Positions 1 through 9,658 of a stretch of 10,127 bases of DNA are shown in pieces. The notes beneath the pieces were generated by a model. The model did not search any database and was not told where the DNA came from. It worked only from the letters and a program-made list of their open reading frames with translations. Source of the stretch: Pseudomonadota bacterium (GTDB lineage Bacteria; Myxococcota; Myxococcia; Myxococcales; Anaeromyxobacteraceae); NCBI GenBank assembly GCA_023411405.1, contig JAEYOU010000403.1, positions 1 to 10,127 on the forward strand, read 5' to 3'. Both the position numbers and the translations under genes were made by a program. Position 1 is the stretch's first letter. Each line of letters starts with the position of its first letter.

Positions 1-137
1 GGGGAGGGGCCTCCGGCCCCTCCTCCGCGGGGCAGCCGCGCGCAGCCGCGAAGCGGCGCGCACGGCGCAGGGTCCCGCGTAGCAGGGGTGGGGCCCCAGG
101 AGCTCTGCTCCTGGGGCGGGGCGGCACGCCCCCGTCT
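1..137. repeat. Hairpin-rich intergenic repeat, copy 1
   Basis: First of two direct copies with a 171-bp period; copy 2 is 172-307, with four mismatches and one single-base gap. The unit may extend left of the window. Each copy contains four perfect short inverted repeats, all with 3-nt loops: 3-11/15-23 (9 bp, loop TCC), 45-49/53-57 (5 bp, loop GAA), 94-103/107-116 (10 bp, loop TCT) and 118-123/127-132 (6 bp, loop GCA). A short tandem GCAGCCGCG lies at 32-50. No plausible gene is present: a plus-strand open frame from 88 exists only because 171 is a multiple of three. The function is unknown. It resembles REP/BIME-type extragenic palindromic repeats in architecture, but I do not recognise the family. 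Confidence 0.85.
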
Positions 138-156
138 CATCGCGCAGGGAGGGGGG

Positions 157-173
157 CCCCAGCCTAGCTGGGG
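157..173. repeat. Palindrome in the spacer between the two repeat copies
   Basis: Arms CCCCAGC (157-163) and GCTGGGG (167-173) pair perfectly around the 3-nt loop CTA. It has the same outer sequence (GGGGCCCCAG ... CTGGGG) as the 10-bp hairpin at 94-116, so it looks like a shortened, diverged relative of that element. It sits directly against the start of repeat copy 2. It therefore continues the hairpin series across the 34-bp spacer (138-171). Confidence 0.65.
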
Positions 174-307
174 GGAGGGGCCTCCGGCCCCTCCTCCGCG
201 GGGCAGCCGCGCGCAGCCGCGAAGCGGCGAGCACGGCACAGGGACCCGCGCAGCAGGGGTGGGGCCCCAGGAGCTCTGCTCCTGGGGCGGGGCGGCACGC
301 CCCGTCT
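172..307. repeat. Hairpin-rich intergenic repeat, copy 2
   Basis: Second copy of the unit at 1-137. Substitutions relative to copy 1 are at 230, 238, 244 and 251, and one C is missing near 301-303. The same four triloop palindromes are present: 174-182/186-194, 216-220/224-228, 265-274/278-287 and 289-294/298-303. The identity ends inside the stop codon (306-308) of the minus-strand gene to the right, so that gene has essentially no 3' untranslated region outside the repeat. Its transcript would run straight into the hairpins. None is followed by a U-run on the minus strand, so this is not a canonical intrinsic terminator, although the stems could protect the 3' end. Confidence 0.85.
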
Positions 308-896
308 AGTTGAAGCTCGCCGAGAAGACGACGCCCCCGCCCCAGGTGCGCCACCTGTAGTCGGCGTCGTCCTCGTTGCTCGACACGTGCAGCACGCCGG
401 CGACCCCCAGGCCCCACCGATCCGACACGAACCACTCCTTCCCCACGGCGGCGCGGAGGCCGAGCCCCCAGTCCGTCTCGCTCGTCTCGTCGAACTCGTC
501 GTAGTCCAGGGAGAGCTGGGTGATGGACGGGGTGACCGAGAAGTACAGGTTGACCGGCATCAGGTACCAGGTGACCCGAGGCCCGAAGCCGTAGACGCTG
601 TAGGTCACGTCCCGGAGGGTGCCCGAGCCCAGGCGGTCGCTGACCTCGGGCTCGTTGACCGAGACGCCCCAGAGCTCGCCGCCCAGGATGAGGTTGGGCA
701 CGACGGCGCCGCCGGCGGCCAGCGAGAAGCCGGCGCCGCCGCCGCTGATCTCCGCGCTGTCGCCGAAGCTGCTCGTCTCCGAGGTCGAGCCGGCGATCCC
801 CAGATCGCCGTGGAAGTGGAAGCCGGTGTGGGCCGCGCGGCCGGTGGCACAGCCTGTCGCGAGCACGACAGCCGCAGCGATGACGATGCTCCGCAT
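306..896 (-). CDS. Predicted outer-membrane beta-barrel lipoprotein, function unknown
   Basis: A 196-residue protein. It starts with a short basic/hydrophobic signal (MRSIVIAAAVVLATGC) containing a lipobox-like LATG-Cys with Cys16, so lipidation by Lgt and cleavage by signal peptidase II are likely. The mature part is rich in Gly, Ser, Thr and aromatic residues in alternating polar/hydrophobic runs (for example YSVYGFGPRVTWYL and LYFSVTPSITQLSLDY), as in small 8-stranded outer-membrane barrels. It ends in a GGGVVFSASFN strand. No catalytic motif is visible and I cannot name the family. The ATG start is supported by GGGAGG (904-909, minus strand) 7 nt upstream. The gene lies 51 bp downstream of glpR on the same strand with no terminator between them, so co-transcription is possible. 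A role in glycerol physiology is unproven. Confidence 0.75.
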   Translation of the reverse strand: MRSIVIAAAVVLATGCATGRAAHTGFHFHGDLGIAGSTSETSSFGDSAEISGGGAGFSLAAGGAVVPNLILGGELWGVSVNEPEVSDRLGSGTLRDVTYSVYGFGPRVTWYLMPVNLYFSVTPSITQLSLDYDEFDETSETDWGLGLRAAVGKEWFVSDRWGLGVAGVLHVSSNEDDADYRWRTWGGGVVFSASFN

Positions 897-947
897 CTGA
901 TGTCCTCCCGCCGGCGCACCAGCGCGCCGCGCGGGGATGCTACCAGA

Positions 948-1724
948 TCACCCCGGCGCGGTGGCTCCGGGGGACGCCACCCATACCGGCACCCGGGCCG
1001 CCTCGAGGACCCTCTGCACCGCCGGGGGCACCGGCACGTCCGTGAAGAACCGGTCGACGTCGGAGAGGTGTCCGAGGCGCACCAGCGCCCGGCGCGTGAA
1101 CTTCGAGTGATCGGCGACCAGCCACACCTCGCGCGCCTGCTCCATGATCGCCTGGGCCACCTTCACCTCGCGGTAGTCGTAGTCGAGGAGCGTGCCGTCC
1201 GGCTCGATGCTCGAGACGCCGATCACCGCCACGTCCACCTTGAACTGGCGCATGAAGTCGATCGTCGCCTCGCCCACGACGCCGCGATCGCGGCTGCGGA
1301 CGAGCCCGCCCGCGATGAGCACCTCCGCGTGCTCGTTGCCGGCGAGGATGGCGGCGACGTTGAGGTTGTTCGTGACCACGCGGATCCCGCGGTGGCGCGC
1401 GAGGGCGCGGGCCACCTCCTCGGTGGTGGTCCCGATGTTGAGGATGAGCGAACGCCCGGGCTCGACGTGCTGCGCGACGCCGCGCGCGATGAGCCGCTTC
1501 GCCTCGACGTTCATCACCTGCCGCGCCTCGTAGTCGATGTTCTCGACGGTCGAGGGCAGCCCGACGCCGCCGTGGTAGCGGGCGACCCGCTCCGCCCCCT
1601 CGAGCGCGCGGAGGTCGCGGCGGATCGTCTGGGTCGTGACGCGCAGGTGCCTCGCCAGGTCCGCGACCGAGACGTCGCCGTTTCTGCGAATAAATTCCAC
1701 AAGTTGTCGCTGGCGCGGGGTCAT
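948..1724 (-). CDS. glpR: GlpR, DeoR-family repressor of glycerol-3-phosphate metabolism
   Basis: A 258-residue regulator, close to the 252 of E. coli GlpR. Residues 1-54 form the DeoR winged helix-turn-helix: RQRQLVEFI, then VSVADLARHL, then recognition helix TTQTIRRDLRAL at about 30-41, then the HGG turn at 51-53. The rest is the DeoR sensor domain, of the ribose-5-phosphate-isomerase-like fold, with the phosphosugar loop NIGTTTEEV (G98-T101). It also has features shared with E. coli GlpR rather than DeoR relatives in general: VVTNNLNVA, IAGGLVRSRDRGVVGEAT, DFMRQF and VADHSKF. Glycerol-3-phosphate is the expected inducer by homology. The ATG at 1724 is chosen because homologues begin just before RQRQ and the open frame beyond it is antisense to glpD. 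No Shine-Dalgarno sequence precedes it. It is divergent from glpD, and the shared 99-bp spacer carries its probable operator. Confidence 0.93.
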   Translation of the reverse strand: MTPRQRQLVEFIRRNGDVSVADLARHLRVTTQTIRRDLRALEGAERVARYHGGVGLPSTVENIDYEARQVMNVEAKRLIARGVAQHVEPGRSLILNIGTTTEEVARALARHRGIRVVTNNLNVAAILAGNEHAEVLIAGGLVRSRDRGVVGEATIDFMRQFKVDVAVIGVSSIEPDGTLLDYDYREVKVAQAIMEQAREVWLVADHSKFTRRALVRLGHLSDVDRFFTDVPVPPAVQRVLEAARVPVWVASPGATAPG

Positions 1725-1732
1725 GCTATAAA
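1704..1732 (+). promoter_or_regulatory. Sigma-70-type promoter for glpD
   Basis: TTGTCG (1704-1709) and TATAAA (1727-1732) are separated by exactly 17 bp, and TGC immediately precedes the -10 hexamer (extended -10). Transcription would begin around 1739, inside the tandem-repeat operator, leaving a leader of about 85 nt before the glpD ATG. The -35 and spacer lie within the 5' coding end of the divergent glpR. This is one of few AT-rich patches in the window, which adds weight. Start-site mapping would be decisive. Confidence 0.65.
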
Positions 1733-1757
1733 TGAACCGAAGTGAACCGAAACGAAC
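1733..1757. promoter_or_regulatory. Putative GlpR operator O1, three tandem 10-bp repeats
   Basis: TGAACCGAAG (1733-1742) and TGAACCGAAA (1743-1752) are followed by a partial third unit CGAAC (1753-1757). GAA recurs at exact 10-bp steps, so the repeats face the same side of the helix. It lies directly after the glpD -10 and over its predicted start site, and in the leader of glpR. Bound repressor would therefore block both genes. A related triple repeat lies before glpV (3462-3487), which argues that this is a binding site and not a chance repeat. DeoR-family regulators often bind tandem repeats. Assignment to GlpR rests on that and on location. Confidence 0.65.
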
Positions 1758-1773
1758 AGGTCCGTCGCAGGCC

Positions 1774-1779
1774 ATTGTA
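1774..1779 (-). promoter_or_regulatory. Candidate -10 element for glpR
   Basis: On the minus strand this reads TACAAT, five of six matches to TATAAT. A start near 1767 would give glpR a leader of about 43 nt containing operator O1, consistent with autoregulation. No recognisable -35 lies 16-18 bp upstream, so this is tentative. Confidence 0.35.
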
Positions 1780-1823
1780 GCGCACGGCCAGGACGTCCGC
1801 CGGTTCTCCGCCCGAGCCGCCGC

Positions 1824-3464
1824 ATGCCTTCCCCGCTCCGCCAGACCGTCCTCGACCGCCTCTCCCGCGATCCCTTCGACGTGCTGGTGATCGGGGGCGG
1901 GATCAACGGCGCGGTCTCGGCGGCCGCGCTCGCGACGCGCGGCGCGCGGGTGGCGCTCCTCGAGCGCGGAGACTTCGCCTCGGCCACGTCCCAGGAGTCC
2001 TCCAACCTGATCTGGGGCGGCATCAAGTACCTCGAGTCGTACGAGCTCGGGCTCGTCCGCAAGCTGTGCCGCGCCCGGAACCAGCTCCTCCGCGCCTACC
2101 CCTCGTCGGTGAAGGAGGTCCGGTTCTACACCGCGCACGCCCGCGACTTCCGGTACGGCCGCGTCACGCTGACGCTGGGCGCGTGGCTCTACTGGGCGCT
2201 CGGCGGGTTCTTCACCCGCGGGCCGCGCCTCCTGTCGCCGGCGCGGATGGAGCGGGAGGAGCCGAGCGTCGCGCTCGACGGCGTGGACGGCGGGTTCGAG
2301 TACTCGGACGCGTACCTGCCCGACGGCGACGCGCGGTTCGTGTGGGGGTTCGTGCGCGCGGCGCTCGACCAGGGGTGCGCCGCGGCGAACTACGTCGAGG
2401 TCCTCGGCGCCCGCCGCGAGGGCGAGACCTGGGTCGCCCAGGCGCGCGACCGCGCGGGCGGGCGGACGCTCGCGATCCGCGCCCGGGTGCTCGTGAACGC
2501 CTGCGGCCCGTACGCCGACGGCCTCAACGCCCGCACCGGCATCCGGACCGCGCACCACCACGTGCTCTCGAAGGGCATCCACCTCCTGGTCCCGCGCCTC
2601 GCGCCGGGGCCGCGCGTCCTCACGTTCTTCGCCGACGACGGCCGGCTCTTCTTCGCGGTCCCGCTCGGGAGCACGACCTGCATCGGCACGACCGACACCC
2701 CCGTCGACGACCCGGACGTCACGGTGACGCCCGAGGACCGGCGGTTCGTGCTCGCCAACATCAACAAGCGGCTCCGGCTCGCGCGCCCGCTGCGCGAGGA
2801 GGACGTGATCGCCGAGCGGTGCGGCGTGCGCCCGCTCGCGGTCGAGCGCGCCGGAGGGATCGCGCGCGACTGGATGCAGCTCTCGCGGCGGCACGCCATC
2901 GACGTCGATCGGGCCGCGCGCCACGTCACCGTCTTCGGCGGGAAGCTGACCGACTGCCTGAACGTGGGCGAGAAGATCTGCGCCGAGGCGATCCGGCTCG
3001 GCGTCGTGCTCCCCGATCCCCGGCGCCGCTGGTTCGGCGAGCCGCCGGCCGCGATCCGCGAGGAGCTCCTCCACCAGGCCGAGCGGCTGGACCTCCCCGG
3101 GGCGGGCGCCCTCGCGGAGCGGCTCTGGCGCCGGCACGGGCTGCACGCCCTCGCGCTGCTCGAGGCCATCCGCCGCGACCCGCGCGCGGCCGCCCCGGCG
3201 CTGCCGGGGACGGACACCCTGCGCTGCGAGGTCGAGCTCATGGCCGAGCGCGAGATGGTCGTGGAGCTCGAGGACTTCCTCCGCCGCCGGACCAGCATCG
3301 CCCAGTCGATCCCGCGCGCGGCCCTCGCGCGCGCGCCGGAGCTCCGCGAGATCGCCCGCGCGCTGTTCGGCGGCGGGGCGGACGATCGGCTGGCCGCCTT
3401 CCTGGAAAACTCGAGCCCTTACCGGGGCTTGCCTCCGATGGGTTCCGTCCCCGGAAACGGGTGA
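1824..3464 (+). CDS. glpD: GlpD-like FAD-dependent glycerol-3-phosphate dehydrogenase
   Basis: A 546-residue protein (E. coli GlpD has 501). The family oxidises sn-glycerol-3-phosphate to dihydroxyacetone phosphate at the inner membrane face and passes electrons through FAD to quinone. The dinucleotide fold is at 18-47: DVLVIGGGINGA (GGGING 24-29), with E47 at the end of the second strand to bind FAD ribose. Further GlpD landmarks follow in order: SSNLIWGGIKYLE (59-71), GFEYSDAYLPDGDARFVW, LVNACGPYADGL, LSKGIHLLVPRL, IGTTDTP, CGVRPL (R336) and VFGGKLT (371-376). A DAO_C-type C-terminal domain of about 160 residues comes last. The usual HGGLRY is WGGIKY here, so a substrate-pocket His and Arg are replaced by W64 and K68. 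The remaining landmarks are intact. No clear Shine-Dalgarno sequence precedes the ATG; the start fits the usual distance to the FAD fold. First gene of the plus-strand operon. Confidence 0.92.
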   Translation: MPSPLRQTVLDRLSRDPFDVLVIGGGINGAVSAAALATRGARVALLERGDFASATSQESSNLIWGGIKYLESYELGLVRKLCRARNQLLRAYPSSVKEVRFYTAHARDFRYGRVTLTLGAWLYWALGGFFTRGPRLLSPARMEREEPSVALDGVDGGFEYSDAYLPDGDARFVWGFVRAALDQGCAAANYVEVLGARREGETWVAQARDRAGGRTLAIRARVLVNACGPYADGLNARTGIRTAHHHVLSKGIHLLVPRLAPGPRVLTFFADDGRLFFAVPLGSTTCIGTTDTPVDDPDVTVTPEDRRFVLANINKRLRLARPLREEDVIAERCGVRPLAVERAGGIARDWMQLSRRHAIDVDRAARHVTVFGGKLTDCLNVGEKICAEAIRLGVVLPDPRRRWFGEPPAAIREELLHQAERLDLPGAGALAERLWRRHGLHALALLEAIRRDPRAAAPALPGTDTLRCEVELMAEREMVVELEDFLRRRTSIAQSIPRAALARAPELREIARALFGGGADDRLAAFLENSSPYRGLPPMGSVPGNG

Positions 3465-3487
3465 ACCAAAACGAAAAACATCGAACA
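3462..3487. promoter_or_regulatory. Putative GlpR operator O2 upstream of glpV
   Basis: TGAACCAAAA (3462-3471), CGAAAAACAT (3472-3481) and CGAACA (3482-3487) keep the 10-bp spacing of GAA seen at O1 (1733-1757). About 18 of 26 positions are identical when the two are aligned without gaps. The site begins at the glpD stop codon and is the most A-rich stretch for hundreds of bases. It implies separate repression of the importer genes. I see no convincing -10/-35 pair beside it; TTATGC at 3505-3510 is the best -10-like sequence and is weak. It could instead act as a roadblock or loop with O1. Confidence 0.55.
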
Positions 3488-3529
3488 CGCCCTCGCCTCG
3501 CCGTTATGCACGGTGCGTCGGTCTGCCAC

Positions 3530-3547
3530 GCAGGCGCGAACGCCTGC
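3530..3547 (+). promoter_or_regulatory. Stem-loop in the glpV leader, just before its ribosome binding site
   Basis: GCAGGCG (3530-3536) pairs perfectly with CGCCTGC (3541-3547) around the loop CGAA. The stem ends 3 nt before the GGGAGGGAG ribosome-binding sequence. No U-run follows, so it is not a terminator. It could shield the 5' end of a processed glpV mRNA or modulate initiation, which is inference only. Confidence 0.5.
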
Positions 3548-3550
3548 ACA

Positions 3551-3559
3551 GGGAGGGAG
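3551..3559 (+). promoter_or_regulatory. Ribosome binding site that fixes the glpV start
   Basis: GGGAGGGAG lies directly before the ATG at 3561, with GGAGG (3552-3556) 4 nt from the start codon. It is the purest Shine-Dalgarno sequence in the operon. It favours 3561 over the in-frame upstream GTG at 3513, which has none and would add 16 polar residues before the signal peptide. Confidence 0.8.
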
Positions 3560-3560
3560 C

Positions 3561-5300
<1,740 letters not shown>

Positions 5301-5319
5301 CGCCGCGCGCGGAGGCGAG

Positions 5320-5350
5320 GCCGGGCGGACACACCGCAAGCCCGCCCGGC
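5320..5350 (+). promoter_or_regulatory. Intercistronic stem-loop after glpV
   Basis: GCCGGGCGG (5320-5328) pairs perfectly with CCGCCCGGC (5342-5350) around a 13-nt loop, within the 84-bp glpV-glpS gap. There is no U-run, so full termination is unlikely. Such stems after binding-protein genes are known (for example malE-malF) to protect the upstream mRNA from 3' decay or cause partial attenuation, giving excess binding protein over membrane subunits. That role here is inference. Confidence 0.6.
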
Positions 5351-5384
5351 AGCTCCTGCCGCGGCCCCTCGAAGCGAGCTCCGC

Positions 5385-6482
5385 ATGGCCTTCGCCCTCC
5401 ATGACGTCGCGCTGCGCATCGCCGGGGAGGTTCACCTCCACCCCACCCGGCTCGCGCTCGCGCCCCGCGGCTTCAACGTGCTCCTCGGTCCGACCCTCGC
5501 CGGCAAGACGACCCTGCTGCGCGTCCTGGCCGGCCTCGTGCGCCCCACCGCGGGGGCGGTCTTGCGGGACGGGGCCGACCTGACCGGCGTCCCGGTCCGG
5601 CGGCGGCGCGTCGCGATGGTGTACCAGCAGTTCATCAACTACGGGCACCTGTCCGTGTTCGAGAACGTCGCCTCGCCCCTCCGCGTGGCCGGGGCCGCCG
5701 AGCCGGAGGTGCGTCGCCGGGTGCACCGGATCGCGGAGCTGCTCGGGCTCGGACCGTTCCTGGACCGCAGGCCCGCCGAGCTCTCCGGGGGCCAGCAGCA
5801 ACGCGTCGCGCTCGCCCGGGCGCTCGTGAAGGACGCCGACCTCGTGCTCCTCGACGAGCCCCTCGCCAACCTCGACTACAAGCTGCGCGAGGCGCTGCGG
5901 GACGAGCTCCCGCGGCTCTTCGCCGACCGCGAGTGCACGGTGGTCTACGCCACCACCGAGCCGGCCGAGGCCCTCCTGCTCGGCGGGCACACGGCCACGC
6001 TCGATCAGGGCCGCGTGACGCAGTTCGGCCCGTCGGTCGAGGTCTACCGCGGGCCGGTGGACCTCGTCACCGCCCGCACGTTCTCCGACCCGCCGATCAA
6101 CACCGCCGCGGTGACGAAGCGCGGCGACCGGATCGAGCTGGGCCGGATCGCGAGCTGGCCGGCGCGGGGCGGGCTGGCGGGACTTCCGGACGGGCCCTAC
6201 GTGCTCGGGCTGCGGCCGCACCACGTGCGGATCGCCGGCCCGGGTGCGTCGAAGGGCGGCACGGGCACGGGAGGAGACGTGGAGATCGCGGGGAGGGTCT
6301 CGATCGCGGAGATCAGCGGCTCGGAGAGCGTCGTCCACTTCGCGCTCGACGGCGGCACGTGGGTCTCGCAGACGCACGGCATCCACCGCTTCGACGTGGG
6401 CGCCGAGGTCCGCTTCCGCCTGGAGATCGCGCGGGGGCTCTACTTCGCGCCGGACGGCCGGCGCGCGGGCACGGAGGTCTAG
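5385..6482 (+). CDS. glpS: GlpS, first ATPase of the glycerol ABC importer (H-loop histidine missing)
   Basis: A 365-residue cytoplasmic ABC ATPase that pairs with GlpT to power import through GlpPQ. Walker A is GPTLAGKT (35-42), an unusual variant of GPSGSGKST that I associate with the GlpS family. The Q-loop is YQQF (Q81/Q82), the signature is canonical LSGGQ (133-137), and Walker B is LVLLDE (153-158) with catalytic E158, followed by the D-loop ANLD. The H-loop should read THD but is TTE (T190-E192), so the switch histidine is T191. Residues from about 235 onward form the MalK-like C-terminal regulatory (OB/TOBE) domain, with YVLGLRPHHVRI. The start fits the family. The final codons hold GGAGG (6473-6477), which serves glpT 7 bp downstream. 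It resembles rhizobial GlpS closely, including VYQQFINY and ATTEPAEALLLGGHTATL. Confidence 0.92.
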   Translation: MAFALHDVALRIAGEVHLHPTRLALAPRGFNVLLGPTLAGKTTLLRVLAGLVRPTAGAVLRDGADLTGVPVRRRRVAMVYQQFINYGHLSVFENVASPLRVAGAAEPEVRRRVHRIAELLGLGPFLDRRPAELSGGQQQRVALARALVKDADLVLLDEPLANLDYKLREALRDELPRLFADRECTVVYATTEPAEALLLGGHTATLDQGRVTQFGPSVEVYRGPVDLVTARTFSDPPINTAAVTKRGDRIELGRIASWPARGGLAGLPDGPYVLGLRPHHVRIAGPGASKGGTGTGGDVEIAGRVSIAEISGSESVVHFALDGGTWVSQTHGIHRFDVGAEVRFRLEIARGLYFAPDGRRAGTEV

Positions 6483-6489
6483 CTCGCCC

Positions 6490-8434
<1,945 letters not shown>

Positions 8435-8435
<1 letters not shown>

Positions 8436-9235
8436 TGCGCCGCCTGACCTGGCTCGTGCCGGCCCTCTACGTGCTCTTCCTGCTCGTGCCGATCTACTGG
8501 CTGCTCAACATGTCGTTCAAGAGCACCAACGAGATCCTGGGGTCGTTCACCCTGTTCCCGCGCGACTTCACGCTGGCCAACTACCGCAAGATCTTCACCG
8601 ACCCGACCTGGTACGGCGGGTACTTGAACTCGCTCGGCTACGTGCTCATGAACACGGTGCTCTCGGTGGCGACCGCGCTCCCGGCCGCGTACGCGTTCTC
8701 GCGCTACCGGTTCCTCGGCGACAAGCACCTCTTCTTCTGGCTGCTCACGAACCGGATGGCGCCGCCGGCGGTGTTCGCCCTCCCCTTCTTCCAGCTCTAC
8801 TCGGCCATCGGGCTGTTCGACACCAAGATCGCGGTGGCGCTCGCGCACACGCTCTTCAACGTGCCCCTCGCCGTCTGGATCCTGGAGGGCTTCATGTCGA
8901 GCGTGCCCAAGGAGCTCGACGAGACCGCGTTCGTGGACGGCTACCCCTTCTGGCGGTTCTTCGGCCGCATCTTCGTCCCGACCATCGCCTCCGGGATCGG
9001 CGTGGCGGCCTTCTTCTGCTTCATGTTCTCGTGGGTCGAGCTCCTGCTCGCGAAGACGCTCACCTCCGTCAACGCGAAGCCGATCGTCGCCACCATGACC
9101 CGGACCGCCAGCACCTCGGGGTACGAGCTCGGTCTGCTCGCGGCCGCCGGCGCGCTCACGATCGTCCCGGGGGCGCTGGTCATCTACTTCGTCCGGAACT
9201 ACATCGCGAAGGGCTTCGCCCTGGGGCGGGTCTGA
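8435..9235 (+). CDS. glpQ: GlpQ, glycerol ABC importer permease (MalG/UgpE-like)
   Basis: A 266-residue inner-membrane permease, partner of GlpP; not the periplasmic phosphodiesterase that shares the name in E. coli. About six transmembrane helices: the first at residues 6-24 (WLVPALYVLFLLVPIYWLL), the last near VPGALVIYFV. MalG-type landmarks are MSFKSTNEI, NSLGYVLMNTVLSVATALPAAYAFSRYRF and the EAA loop KELDETAFVDGYPFWRFFGRIFVP (E163, A165, G169). The C terminus NYIAKGFALGRV is typical of the subfamily. The ATG at 8435 overlaps the glpP stop as TGATG, with GGAGG at 8424-8428, 6 nt upstream. A GTG one codon earlier is possible but less well spaced. Confidence 0.92.
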
Positions 9236-9245
9236 GGAGCGCCGC

Positions 9246-9542
9246 ATGACGCAGACCACGCACGGACTCGGCTGGATGGCCTGGACCTGGCAGACCGCGG
9301 CCTTCTTCGCGTTCATCGGCCTCGCCCTCGTCGCGATGGCGATCTGGGAGTGGCGCTCCCCCGGCGGCGCGCCGCGCCGCGGCGTCCTGCGGCTCGTGAC
9401 GACGCGCGGCGACCGGCTGTTCATCTCGCTCCTCGCCGCTGCGTACGTACACCTGGCGTGGATGGCGCTCACGAGCGCCCCGCTGTGGATCGCCACCGCC
9501 GGCTCGGCGGTGCTCGCGGTGGCGGTATTCAGGTACGTCTGA
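9246..9542 (+). CDS. glpU: GlpU, small DUF2160 membrane protein of the glycerol importer operon
   Basis: A 98-residue membrane protein. It has three hydrophobic segments at about 14-35, 57-75 and 79-96, with a basic loop between the first two containing the family hallmark TTRGDRLFI followed by AYVHLAWMAL. The opening GWMAWTWQTAAFFAFIGLALV is also characteristic of DUF2160 proteins, which occur beside glycerol ABC importers. Its exact role is unknown; an accessory subunit or assembly factor of GlpPQ is the usual guess. GAGGAG (9234-9239), beginning in the glpQ stop codon, lies 6 nt before the ATG. It is the last member of the tightly spaced cluster, and no clear terminator follows in the next 115 bp. 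Confidence 0.88.
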   Translation: MTQTTHGLGWMAWTWQTAAFFAFIGLALVAMAIWEWRSPGGAPRRGVLRLVTTRGDRLFISLLAAAYVHLAWMALTSAPLWIATAGSAVLAVAVFRYV

Positions 9543-9596
9543 GCGGCTGACCCGTTCTCAGTTGTCGGTCGATGGACCCCGAACGGTCTCACCCTT

Positions 9597-9620
9597 CTCG
9601 GGCTCGGGCTCGGGCTCGGG
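9597..9620. repeat. Perfect hexanucleotide microsatellite, CTCGGG x4
   Basis: Four exact copies of CTCGGG lie between glpU and the small membrane protein gene, ending 38 bp before its ATG. In that gene's leader or promoter region, changes in copy number by strand slippage would shift promoter or leader spacing by 6 bp. No function is shown. The rest of the 116-bp gap (9543-9658) holds only weak dyads and no clear promoter. Confidence 0.9.
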
Positions 9621-9658
9621 AGCAGTGCCTATCTTCCTCGGCAGGGAGGGGAGAAGAC

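Noticed and set aside
1..307. CRISPR-like array
   Set aside because: Only two copies of a unit about 136 bp long with an internally palindromic spacer; far too long and too few for CRISPR repeats, and no cas genes are present.
88..309. Plus-strand open frame over the repeats, with an internal repeated GPQELCSWGGAARP peptide
   Set aside because: It is a translation of the two repeat copies, whose 171-bp period keeps frame. There is no ribosome binding site, and it collides with the end of the barrel gene.
387..1745. Long plus-strand open frame opposite the barrel gene and glpR
   Set aside because: It is an antisense shadow with Arg/Ala/Val-rich, low-complexity translation and no family resemblance. 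The minus-strand genes are clearly recognisable.
1725..3488. Upstream extension of the glpR frame to an 846-residue protein
   Set aside because: The extension is antisense to glpD and Arg/Pro/Glu-rich. GlpR homologues start at MTPRQRQ.
3513..3560. Longer glpV start at GTG 3513
   Set aside because: It would put 16 polar residues before the signal peptide, has no Shine-Dalgarno sequence, and runs through the leader stem-loop. The ATG at 3561 has an excellent site.
9552..9586. Terminator after glpU (CCGTTC at 9552-9557 with GAACGG at 9581-9586; GGTC/GACC at 9567-9578)
   Set aside because: Stems of only 4-6 bp, one with a 23-nt loop, and no following U-run.
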